Below, piece by piece: positions 1 through 9,054 of a stretch of 64,000 nt of DNA. This stretch comes from Moesziomyces globuligerus (Eukaryota; Basidiomycota; Ustilaginomycetes; Ustilaginales; Ustilaginaceae): assembly GCA_030849465.1 (NCBI GenBank), contig JARVLF010000014.1, positions 186,001-250,000 of the forward strand, given 5' to 3'. Numbering within the stretch: position 1 is the first letter of the stretch; each line of letters starts with the position of its first letter. The translations under genes and the position numbers were made by a program. The notes under the pieces are model-generated. The model saw nothing but the letters and a program-made list of their open reading frames with translations. It searched no databases and was not told where the DNA came from.

Positions 1-1
1 C

Positions 2-3000
2 AGGGAGCTCGCCGAGTTCCTCGAGATCGCCCGCGAAGACCACCTCACCACTCGCTCCGCCCTCCACGGCATCATGGCTGCCCGCATGCGCGGAGAGCGC
101 ACCAAGATCCTCCAGCCCCTCCCGCCTCCTTCCCAAAACGCCGTCCTGCCCACCCGCAACGCAGCCAGCGTGCCCATGCAGCAGTCTCGCTCCGGCTCGC
201 GCGCAAGCGCCGCCGACTCTGCCTCGCGTCTGCCGCCCCTCGTCTTTGGCTCCGCCCAGCCTGCCGAACAGGCGCAGGCGCAGGCTCAGCCCGCTGTGGC
301 GACTGCACGCGAGCACCAGCCGGAGGACACGACCGAGCTCCCCGCAGAGCTGCCCAACAAGCTGCCTCAGACCTTCAAAGACTCGGCCCGGGGCGACGCC
401 CGAAATGAAGAGCTTCGCCCTGCCTCGCCCGACTTCGACGGCTTCCGCCCACCACGCGAGGCGCGTCCCGGCCAGGCGCCGCCCACGTACCCAGGCGCAC
501 AGACCCAGACCGCCAGCCCTGCCGTGCCACCTGCGCTGACCCCTGCCGGACCGGTGGCTGCCGCGGCTCCTCTCAGCGTCGCTGCAGTCGAGCCTCTTGC
601 CAACCGCGCCCCTGTCACTGCTCCCCAGAGTGCCACCGCTGTGTCTAGAGACCCGCGCGACGATCGGTCGGCTCTCTCCACGTCAACGCTCGAGCCCTCC
701 AACGCTCCTGCAGCTGTGGCGCAGCCCGCATCGCAGGCACCTGCGTTCGCCCAGAATCTCCCACCAACCAACGCGCCCGAATCTTCTCTCGCCTACCTGG
801 GCCCGTCCAGTGCATCCCACGCCACGTCGCCCTCTGCGACGTCCGAGCCAGCCGCTGCCCGCGCTGCACCTGTCTTTGGTCCGTCCGGCCGGGGCGCAGA
901 GCAGACCTCGGCTGACGAGTCTCGCTCCTCCAAGCGTGACTCCTTGCCCACCAACTACGACGAGAGTGCGCTCTTCTACATGGCGTCCATCTCCGACCAG
1001 CTTCCGGCGCCCTCGGCTCAGCCCGTCGTCATGGCCGCGCCCAGCCGCACCGTCGTCACCAAGGAGAGCTCGCTCGCCTCGCGTCCACAGAGCCTCGCGC
1101 CTGCGTCGGGCACCACCTCGGCCATCCAGTCCGAGAGCACCCACACCACGCGCCTCTCGTCCGACCAGGCCCAGGCAGCAGGTGCACCATCACTGGCCGC
1201 ATCGGCAGGACCGGCGGCTGCGGCCGTGGGTGGTCTCGGCGCAGCAGCCGCTCTGGCCCACAACCAGCACGCCAAGCCGGACAGCCACGTCGCAGCGAGG
1301 ACCAACCAGACGCAGGATGACTCGATCAACGACGACGCGCTTGCGGCCTACTCTTTCCTCGAGCAGCCCCCGTCTCCTGCGCTTCGAACCACGGAGCTCG
1401 CGCCTCGCTCGGCCCCCGCCGCTCGCAGTCCTGTGCCCTCTGCCACCTCGCCACTCGTCACGCAGCCCGCTCTGGCGTCGACGACCGACAGCTCTGCTTC
1501 CAGGGGTGCTGACGCTCGTCCCGCGGCTGTCCAGTACCCTTCGACCTTCGGACAGAACAAGAGGGCAGCTGAGCGAAAGTCGATCGCTCAGATGCAGGCC
1601 CAGGCCCACCAAGAGGCGCTGTCTAGGCCCGGTCGCGCGGGCGGCGCCAAGCCCAAGGGCCTGCGTCGTCCAGGCTGGGTCGACGACAGCGAAGAGGAGG
1701 AGGACGACGAGGAAGATGAGGAGGACGACGAGGCCGACGCTGGGCGTGCTGGTCCCGGTGCAGGCGTTGGCGGGCTCGCAGCGGGTGGTACCGCTGCTGG
1801 CGCGGCGCGCTCTGCGGCCAGCTCGAGCCGCGGTGGTCCGGGCACCGAGTCGCCCGTCAACTTGGCTGACTCGGTCGGCAGCCTCGGACGCAACCAGGAT
1901 GCCGCCGCCCAGGGTGCCTCGGGCACGTTCCCTCGCTCCGCCTCGTACGGCGCCAGCGTGCTGGGCGGCTCGCGCTCGGCCTCGCCTGGTCAGGCGCCCG
2001 GCGGTGCTGGCATGGCGCATCCCTCGATGCAGGCGTACCAGCGACACTCGATGTTCAACACGCACCTCGCTGCGGCTCACGGCGACGATTCGCGATCGAA
2101 CACGCCGCCGCAGGGTCCGATTGTGCGCGACCGCCAGACGTTCCTGCAGCTCAATCCGGAGGAGCAGCCGGGCGCGATGACGACCGTCTTTACGCCGCAC
2201 GGGCTCGTGCAGGCGGGCGCGCAGGACAAGGCGGAGCGTTCGGCCAAGGCGCAGGAGGCCGAGGCTCGAGCCATGGGCAGCCACCTGGTCAACGTGCCCA
2301 ACAAGCCGCCGCCGCCGCAGGCGGGTCTGCTGGGCGCGATCACGGCGCACGAGCGCGACCGCAAGGGTGCTGGCGGCTTTGGTGCGACGCTGACCGAGCG
2401 CGAGCGCGAACGCGTGGCAGCGGAGCGCCGGCAGCGCGAGGAGGACATGCTGCGCCAGCAGCAGCAGCAACAGCAGATGCAGCAGCAGCAGCAGATGCAG
2501 CAGATGGCCTACTTTAACCCCATGCTCTACCAGCAGATGATGATGTCGGGCATGATGGGCGGTATGGGCGGCATGGGCGGCATGGGCGGTATGGGGATGA
2601 TGGGCATGGGTGGGATGCCGATGGGCGGATTCGGCGGGAGCCAGATGGGCGCAGGCAGCCAGTTGGGTGGCGCCGGCGGCTTCGATCCGATGATGGCGCA
2701 GCAGCAGGCGATGCAGGCGGCGCAGATGGCGTACATGAACGCACTCTCGCAGGCGCACCACGAGGGATCGACGCTCGGCCACGGATCGCCCGGTGCCGCG
2801 CCCGCCTCGTCCATGGGCTTGCCCATGGCCAGCATGCCCTTCCTCGCCAGCCCGCACATGAGCATGATGGCCTCCCCCATGCCTGGATTCATGCCCCACT
2901 CCGGCCCTGCCTCCGAGTACGCAGCTGCTACCTCACCCCGCTCCCCCCCTTCCACCAGACCCAACGCCCAGAACGGTCAGAACGGTCACGGTCAGAACAA

Positions 3001-3004
3001 TTAG
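2..3004 (+). CDS. Large low-complexity protein, 3' part only (5' end outside window)
   Basis: The frame is already open at base 2 with no stop before the first ATG at 74, and it ends with TAG at 3002-3004, so about 1000 C-terminal residues are visible and the N terminus is missing. The first visible residues (RELAEFLEIAREDHLTTRSA) look like the end of a folded domain. After them the chain is Ser/Ala/Pro-rich and probably disordered. A run of about 20 acidic residues lies near residue 563, a charged RERERERVAAERRQREE helix precedes a Gln-rich stretch near residue 818, and a Met/Gly repeat (GGM units) covers roughly residues 845-880. No catalytic motif is visible. I do not recognise the family firmly. 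A fungal PH-domain Skg3/Caf120-type protein is one possibility, which the missing N terminus would settle. The 3' end has related copies downstream (3477-3770). Confidence 0.8.
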   Translation, partial: RELAEFLEIAREDHLTTRSALHGIMAARMRGERTKILQPLPPPSQNAVLPTRNAASVPMQQSRSGSRASAADSASRLPPLVFGSAQPAEQAQAQAQPAVATAREHQPEDTTELPAELPNKLPQTFKDSARGDARNEELRPASPDFDGFRPPREARPGQAPPTYPGAQTQTASPAVPPALTPAGPVAAAAPLSVAAVEPLANRAPVTAPQSATAVSRDPRDDRSALSTSTLEPSNAPAAVAQPASQAPAFAQNLPPTNAPESSLAYLGPSSASHATSPSATSEPAAARAAPVFGPSGRGAEQTSADESRSSKRDSLPTNYDESALFYMASISDQLPAPSAQPVVMAAPSRTVVTKESSLASRPQSLAPASGTTSAIQSESTHTTRLSSDQAQAAGAPSLAASAGPAAAAVGGLGAAAALAHNQHAKPDSHVAARTNQTQDDSINDDALAAYSFLEQPPSPALRTTELAPRSAPAARSPVPSATSPLVTQPALASTTDSSASRGADARPAAVQYPSTFGQNKRAAERKSIAQMQAQAHQEALSRPGRAGGAKPKGLRRPGWVDDSEEEEDDEEDEEDDEADAGRAGPGAGVGGLAAGGTAAGAARSAASSSRGGPGTESPVNLADSVGSLGRNQDAAAQGASGTFPRSASYGASVLGGSRSASPGQAPGGAGMAHPSMQAYQRHSMFNTHLAAAHGDDSRSNTPPQGPIVRDRQTFLQLNPEEQPGAMTTVFTPHGLVQAGAQDKAERSAKAQEAEARAMGSHLVNVPNKPPPPQAGLLGAITAHERDRKGAGGFGATLTERERERVAAERRQREEDMLRQQQQQQQMQQQQQMQQMAYFNPMLYQQMMMSGMMGGMGGMGGMGGMGMMGMGGMPMGGFGGSQMGAGSQLGGAGGFDPMMAQQQAMQAAQMAYMNALSQAHHEGSTLGHGSPGAAPASSMGLPMASMPFLASPHMSMMASPMPGFMPHSGPASEYAAATSPRSPPSTRPNAQNGQNGHGQNN

Positions 3005-3067
3005 GCGACCTCTTCTTCTTCCAAAGGGCGTCAGTGTAATTTAAGTCCAAGCGAAGTCTGATTCGTA

Positions 3068-3158
3068 AAGTACAGGTGTGAAGTACAGGTGTCAAGTACA
3101 GGTGTCAAGTACAGGTGTCAAGTACAGGTGTCAAGTACAGGTGTCAAGTACAGGTGTG
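3068..3158. repeat. 13-bp tandem array, 7 copies
   Basis: Seven head-to-tail copies of aagtacaggtgt(c/g) occupy 3068-3158. Only the last base varies: the first and last copies end in g and the inner five end in c. The array starts about 60 bp after the stop codon of the upstream gene, so it probably lies in its 3' UTR or just beyond. Confidence 0.95.
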
Positions 3159-3476
3159 AAGTGAGAGGTGGAGTGGGTGATGAAGGTGAGTGGAAGCACT
3201 ATCCGCTCAAGACAAGGCTAAAGAGATGGAAAGCGAGGTGGAAAGCGAGGTGCGGTGTGCGATCTGCACTGTGTCGGTGTGCGATGTGCGATGTCGGATC
3301 AAAAGGGAAGCACGGACGGGGCCAACATGGCCAAAGGCAAGCACAAACCGTCAGGACAGTTAAGCGACCTCCCTCCTGCCTCAAAATAAGGATCAAAGCG
3401 GGCCTGTGTCAGTGCGATTGAAAGCAAAGTTTGCGCAAGCTAACAGGGAAGTGAGAAGAACAGGTTATGCCGCCAA

Positions 3477-3704
3477 CCAGACCCAACGGCCGGAATGGTC
3501 ACAACGATCACAATGGTCTGAACATTCAGGTGCCACTTCGCCCCGCTCCCCCGCCTTCGACCAGACCCAACCGCCGGAATGGTCACAACCATCACAATGG
3601 TCTGAACATTCAGGTGCCACTTTGCCCCGCTCCCCCGCCTTCGACCAGACCCAACGGCCGGAATGGTCACAACGATCACAATGGTCAGAACAGTTAGGCG
3701 AAGA
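3477..3704. repeat. 84-bp tandem array (about 2.7 copies) related to the upstream gene's 3' end
   Basis: Units begin at 3477, 3561 and 3645 with ccagacccaa and have an exact 84-bp period. Each unit carries a degenerate 'ggtcacaacgatcacaatgg' block and a 'ccccgctcccccgccttcga' block. The same order of blocks (ccccgctcccc, ccagacccaacg, then repeats of a-cggtca-a and a tag-gcga end) is found at the end of the first gene (about 2934-3012). The third unit also ends in cagttaggcga, like the gene's caattaggcga. The array therefore looks like tandemly copied and decayed gene tail. Confidence 0.85.
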
Positions 3705-6128
3705 GAGGTCGCCTAAGAACGGTCACAACGGTCAGAACAGTCACGCGACCTCCCTCCGCCTCAAGTAGGATAAGTTGGAGGCGAGCGTGGACCGAGCCAA
3801 CTTGGCCAGAGGAAAGCATGGACCGGGTCGACATGGAGAGGAGTTAAGCGATTTTCGATGTACGATGTGTGATGTGCGATGTGCGATACTGGTGAGGGGC
3901 AGCATGATCGCTCAGTGTGCGATGTTCGACGTATGTCGACGTAGGTCGCTGTGCACTGAAGGGTTTTCTCGTCTTGGTACCGGTGAAGCTGGAGCATGCC
4001 GCTGTGCGATTGACGACCTCGGTCGCTGTGGTCGCTGTGGTCGCTGTGCACTGAAAGCTTCTACGTCATGCTCTTCATGCTGAGCTTGGACAGTGCACAT
4101 GCTGTGGTGTGAAACTGGACCTCGCAGCTTGGACCGTTGTTCTGTCATTCTGTCGTTCCGATGCGAAGTTACGTGTTGGCCGCCGTGACCTTAAACAAGG
4201 TCCTTGCCAAGCTACGTCCGGACAGCATACGCAATGCGCGATTGGAGTCGCAGTTGGACGGCATCGCGTGCGACACGTTGTAGCTGCGATCGTGATCTGA
4301 AGAGTTGAACAGCTTTCACGTCATGCCTCCTGCTCCAGGCCTGACATCGTACAGACGGCCAAATCCGACTCAGATGGGATGTGCAAGATACAACGTTGGC
4401 TGTCGATCGTCTGGGCTGAGAGCTTCAACGTCACGCTTTATCTCTCAGCTGGACAGCGTGCCGACTGCAAAGTTGGACGCGGAGCTCAGACGTCGTTCTG
4501 ACATGCGAGACACTGCGCTTGCGAGACACCTGTACTTGCCGTGGTTGCCGACTGATCTTGGATCTTCCGTGGTGTACTGTCAATAGCCATTCACTTGGAC
4601 GCCGGTGGGAAAAGGGGCTGAGTTCAAGTTGATCTCCTCTCGCGCCACATTGTTGGCCCACAACGGCTGATGATCGAAAGTTACAGTACCATAGCAAAGA
4701 TGCGAAGCCGTCGTACTCGTCGCTCCCGCTCACGGTATGACACACCGTACGAGTGAAGTGTGCGGTGTTTGACTTGACACTAGCGTGTCGTGCTCTATAG
4801 CGGCTCCAGGTCGGTAAGGACCGGAGTTCCAGCCTCTGACTTGTCCTGACGCCGTACTTGAGCTTTCGCTTCGAGTGAATCGCCCGTATTTGAGGTCGCT
4901 GACCGCTTTTGAGTCGCGCCAGAACTAGCGATGCCCTGGCGATGGCACGCGCGACGTCGTCTCCATCATCCACGCTTCCACTTTCTACATGGGTCCGGCA
5001 CGTTTGAGGCAGAGACACCTTGATCCCCCCCATTGTCCACTTTATACTCGTACCGTGACCTTGACTCTTCCGTATGGACCTTGTAGGCCATCCGCAGGAA
5101 AGCAGTGCGCGATGTCCGGCGTCGATTCAAGCGTTCATCGAGCGTTGCTGTGAGCGCGCACTTGCGCCACCAAACAGCCTCGCCAAGAGTAGGCTCGCCG
5201 GATGACTGCGCGCTTCCGGCCAGAGGCGTGGGACGTTTGTCCAGAATTCATCCTGCCTCTATCCAGCCTTGGTTCGGCATCTGCCTCTTTTGTCGCCACT
5301 GTCAACTTTGTCTTGATCTTTGTTCTGATACCGAAAGCCATCATTTTGGTCATCATCGTCGGCTCGGTCGTCGTCGTAGGTGGGCTTCTACGCTCGCAAC
5401 GTTTTGGGCCACGTATGCCTTTTAAACAGCGGATCCGTGCTCATTCTTGTCGTCACGCAGGTCGCTCGCCGAATCTGGCCAGCGAGTGCGTACAAGTACC
5501 GTATCCGGACGTGGACTCAGCTTCGCTTCCGACCATCGCTTTAGCCAGCTCTCGTCCCGTTCAACAGTGTCTAACGACGGCGAGCGCAGCGTCCCCCTCT
5601 GCCATTTCGGCTCTCTTGCGAACGCCAATAGGCTATCGTTTGTCACCTCTGGAACGTGGTCTCTGCCCACCAAGTGGGAGGGGCACGTGTCGATCGACAT
5701 TACGATCCGTTTGGCATCATAGAATAGTCCCCCGCCAGCTGCAGCGATAGCAATCCGTCCACCTGATTTTAAGAGCACCTCCAAAGATGCACGGACCCCA
5801 CCACGGGGCTGACTGTTTTCCCCCTCGTCACATTAGTCTCGTCGACCATTCATCCACCATTCGGTCCAGAGGTCGTCCAACCTCCAAAGCTCAGCTTAGC
5901 GCCGAGGCCGGCACGCGCTCTTGTCGATGCTACTGGCCATGTGACCGTCAACCGCAAGTGCGTGGGCTGTCATAGCGCCCTTTACGTCTGCATCTCTCCA
6001 TCCAACAAGCGTGGCCGTGACGAGTATGCTCGGATGCAAAGGCTGCGTGCGGCGCGACAATGGTTCCATGATGCTATGCAGTGTATGAGGATAGTATACA
6101 ATTGAAGTATCGAAGGCTTTGGGCGAGA

Positions 6129-7046
6129 CTAGGACTTCCAAGCGGCGAGGATGACGAAGCCCTTGTCGAAGCGGTTCTGGAGGCTGAGGATGGACCATGC
6201 TGGGTGGGATGCTTGCCAGGCGAGGAGGAAGTCGGCGAGCGAGTGGTGGCTGCGCATTTCGCAGGCGACGAGCACGATGGTATGGCTGGGCGTGGTGAAC
6301 GCGTTGATGGTGGCGACGAGCGCGTTGAAGAGCGACGGGTTGTAGATGCAGTCGCAGCATACGATGAGGTCGACGGGGGGCTGGACCTCATCGCGACCGC
6401 TGTGGGAGTGGTGGAGTTGGTTGAGGATGCTAGTCTTGCGGAGCTGCAAGGTGTGGGTCGAAGGCGGATCGAGAAAATCAAACCAATCCAGAGCGGCGAT
6501 GCCGACTGCAGGTAGCGATTCGGTGTTCTTGGCCAGCAAGGGCATCAACGCCTGCTGATCCGTCGCCAACCACGTCTTGCACACGGGTCCTACGAGAGCA
6601 GGCAGCGCCCCCGTACCCGCGCCGAGCTCGAGCACGTTCGCCTGCCTGAGTGCATCGAGGTCAAACAGCGCGCCCGTACGGAAGCGAACAGCCAGTTCGA
6701 CGGTAGAGCGCCACAAGACACTGCCCGTGTCGCCCTTTGTGGATCTGAGGCTGGTAACGTCCTGGTGGACGGCTACGGCCGACGAGGGCAGATTGCGCGG
6801 AGTGAGAGCGCAAGACCATCGCTCGGCCTCGATGGCGACATAGATGCGGTCCGAAGTGTGGTTGACGTAGCCCAGCCCGCCGTCGTGCTCCGGCTTGTTG
6901 TGGAGCGTGTAGAGCAAGAAGATCTCTTCGTCCACGTCGACGACCACGCGCGCAGGCCGCGAGATCAGCAGAGCCCCGGGCGCCGCAGGCAGCTCCTCGT
7001 CTCCGTCGTCGAAGCTGTCCGAGCTCGTGCGGGATGCGCCGCTCAT
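6129..7046 (-). CDS. RKM5: Rkm5-like ribosomal protein lysine N-methyltransferase
   Basis: This 305-residue protein belongs to the seven-beta-strand methyltransferases of the METTL21/Rkm5 group, which methylate lysines of ribosomal and translation proteins using S-adenosylmethionine. The SAM-binding motif I is VLELGAGTG near residues 138-146. It is followed by the post-I acidic region (ATDQQ) and by LDWFD, typical of this group. The substrate-side motif DLIVCCDCIYN corresponds to the (D/E)xxY-like motif of the family. The late strand HTIVLVACEMRSHHS matches the Rkm5 pattern of VLVAxxxRS. The ATG at 7044-7046 is preceded by a long spacer. Cytoplasmic location is inferred from the absence of a targeting signal. 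The family is well supported; the assignment to Rkm5 rather than a neighbouring subfamily is somewhat less certain. Confidence 0.82.
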   Translation of the reverse strand: MSGASRTSSDSFDDGDEELPAAPGALLISRPARVVVDVDEEIFLLYTLHNKPEHDGGLGYVNHTSDRIYVAIEAERWSCALTPRNLPSSAVAVHQDVTSLRSTKGDTGSVLWRSTVELAVRFRTGALFDLDALRQANVLELGAGTGALPALVGPVCKTWLATDQQALMPLLAKNTESLPAVGIAALDWFDFLDPPSTHTLQLRKTSILNQLHHSHSGRDEVQPPVDLIVCCDCIYNPSLFNALVATINAFTTPSHTIVLVACEMRSHHSLADFLLAWQASHPAWSILSLQNRFDKGFVILAAWKS

Positions 7047-7970
7047 GATCGGCTCTGGCTATATGGGCGCCATGTGGTGATGGAGGACAAGGAAGGGGGC
7101 CGGCGTTGGTCAAAGTGACGGCCTGTCAGAAGCTCGCTTGTTCAACAACGTTTGTCAGGGTCCACGCCAAAACCCTGAAACTGTGAAACCTTGCCGCGTC
7201 CAGAACGACGACGATCTCACATATATCCGATAAAAGTTCGAGTGGGATGTGTTAGGTCAAGCACGTTGATTGGCTGAGGGCGGGTGTGTGCGGAGACCCG
7301 CAAAAAGGCGAAGTGCAGTGAGCCACGAGGTGTGCGTGGGGGGTCGGCGGATGAGCTACAGTAGCTGTACTCGTTGTGCACTTTCGATCTGGAGGAGCAG
7401 ATGCCAGGGCAAGAGCTGGCGATCCATCGGCGCGCCCGACATTTGCACGGACAGTGTGGCTTGACTGCGAGCGGCTTTCCGATGGCGGGCTGGGGCGAGG
7501 AGTGCAAATGATCAGGCACGTCAACGTCACCAAGGGCGGAGCGGAGCCAGCCAAGGCGAACTTTCTTATCGATGCTTGTTGCTCTACCGGATCTTGGTGG
7601 ATCCCGCCCGCCGTCTCGGCCTTTCCACCAGCACGTGTGGATTCCGACACTTGACCGCAGTGCAACTGTCGAGCCCCCGACGCGAGACCCGCGACCGGTG
7701 TCGTCGGAGGCGAGTGGCTCCCGGATCGCACAGCGTCGATCGATACGAACATTTCAGGTCGTCGACAAGATGCCACGACGCTGCATGTGTTGATGGAAAC
7801 AGCGAGGATCCGGGGAATTCACAAATGTGGGCGGCACATGCCTGCCTCCAGGTCGAGGTGCATATCGCTGCGCAGCCCGCCCTCGCTCGATGGGTCGGGA
7901 TTGATGCGATGTGATGTGATGCGGGCGGGCGGAAAATTTTCCCACTGCAATCCCACGGCACACCTGTGCT

Positions 7971-8012
7971 GGTGCCCCAGCCAGGGTGCCCCAGCCAGGG
8001 TGCCCCAGCCAG
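7971..8012. repeat. 14-bp tandem repeat, 3 copies
   Basis: Three exact copies of ggtgccccagccag follow one another with a 14-bp period. They lie in the spacer upstream of the GH63-like gene and have no coding context. Confidence 0.9.
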
Positions 8013-8700
8013 GCACACGGCGCCTCTCCTCTTGGCTCACGCCCGACCCGTCTTCCGTCGCATCCGTCGATTCGCGACTTGCCCACGCCCAACCGCGCAG
8101 ATGGCAGCGCGCGCGCCGAGACTCGACAATGCGAATCTGGCCCCCGCGCCCAAGTTGGTCGGGGGGCCCGAGCGCAGCAGCATCGACTGTAGCGCGTCTG
8201 CCCCCGCGCTCGCCATCGATTCGGCGGCAGCCTGGATTTCTTCTCGCCCTCGCCAGCCGAGAATCGGACACTGCCAACGTCGATCCGGCCGCCGCTTTGA
8301 GGCTGCATTGCACTCTGCTGCTACCCTACCCTACTGTGCTGGTTGCACGGCGTCATCCGCGCCGCCGCCCACTGCGCCGAGTTGGGAGCATATCGTGGTA
8401 CTGTAGCAGCTTGGCTGCAGCTGCCAGCCAGAGTCAATGGTTGAGTCAGCCTGCAAACCTTGCAGACCTCCGCAGTCGCCGTTTGACCGGCGCACTTGTC
8501 GCGCTGAGCATCGCCCACTGCTTGCCGGCTTGCCTGCTTGCCTGCTTGTCTGCTTGTCCAGCAATCCGAGCATCTTCGCTTGGACGCGGATGGACAACCG
8601 CCAAGCACGCGTAGCCGCAGACCCTGGGTGTCCAAGGGGAAAAAAAAACCTCGCTTGAGCGAGCCACGCCAATTGCTGATCTCTTTGTTCGGCGGAACGG

Positions 8701-8735
8701 TGAGTGAGTGAGCGAGCGAGCGAGCGAGCGAGCGA
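8701..8735. repeat. GAGT/GAGC tetranucleotide microsatellite
   Basis: A 4-bp repeat begins as gagt units and changes to six gagc units before it decays into gaag. It lies in the leader region of the GH63-like gene. Confidence 0.85.
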
Positions 8736-8975
8736 AGGAGTGAATGAGGCGGACGAGCAGCGCGGCTTTGGCTCTCCGCGCCCATCGGTGGCTGGATTGC
8801 ATAGTTGTGCGTCGTGTGCTTCGGCTCAATGCTTGTCATCTTTCTTCCACCACCCGCCTCTCCTTGCCTCTTGCCTTTGCTTTCCTTCCCCTTTGCCTTT
8901 GCCTTAGGTCCTCTCTTCCATCTTACACTAGTGTTTGCACCTTTGTTCTTGCCCCTTGCTTTTCCCGTTCGGTGA

Positions 8976-9015
8976 GCCTAGCCTAGCCTAGCCTAGCCTA
9001 GCCTAGCCGTGCGCC

Positions 9016-9050
<35 letters not shown>

Positions 9051-9051
9051 C
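8976..9051 (+). repeat. GCCTA pentamer array followed by a CAG tract in the leader
   Basis: Six copies of GCCTA (8976-9005) plus a partial gcc are followed within about 10 bp by a CAG/CAA tract (about 9017-9050) that ends just before the ATG at 9055. Both are almost certainly in the 5' untranslated region of the GH63-like gene. Confidence 0.9.
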
Positions 9052-9054
9052 GCC

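Larger units (their letters stand above)
3005..6128. other. Gene-free, repeat-bearing spacer of about 3.1 kb
   Basis: No reading frame here has a recognisable domain or the codon bias of the neighbouring genes, and base composition is visibly less GC-rich. The first 1 kb holds a 13-bp array, an 84-bp array related to the tail of the upstream gene, and a duplicated module. In that module, segments around 3160-3410 and 3720-3930 share the order 'gccaac.tggcca', 'gcgacctccct' and a 'gatgtgcgat' tract. A decamer built on 'ggtcgctgtg' repeats at about 4020-4050. From 4100 to 6100 I see only scattered short frames (the longest is on the minus strand at 4431-5033) and nothing I can support as a gene. 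Confidence 0.55.
7047..9054. other. Divergent intergenic region and long leader, about 2 kb
   Basis: This stretch separates the Rkm5-like gene (minus) from the GH63-like gene (plus). I see no supportable gene in it. It contains three 14-bp repeats (7971-8012), a GAGT/GAGC microsatellite (8701-8735), pyrimidine-rich tracts at 8840-8970, a GCCTA pentamer array and a CAG tract directly before the GH63-like start codon. The last 200 bp probably form the 5' UTR of that gene. Confidence 0.5.

Noticed and set aside
1190..2899. Minus-strand frame opposite the first gene
   Set aside because: It is His/Arg/Leu-rich and without motifs, a shadow of the sense coding region. The same applies to the long antisense frames at 20664-22727, 41756-43900, 45702-47396 and 56294-57685.
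3477..3704. CRISPR-like array
   Set aside because: The 84-bp units are contiguous repeats without unique spacers, and the organism is a eukaryote.
4431..5033. 200-codon minus-strand frame in the first large spacer
   Set aside because: No domain, no codon bias and no promoter features. The length is compatible with chance in this genome.
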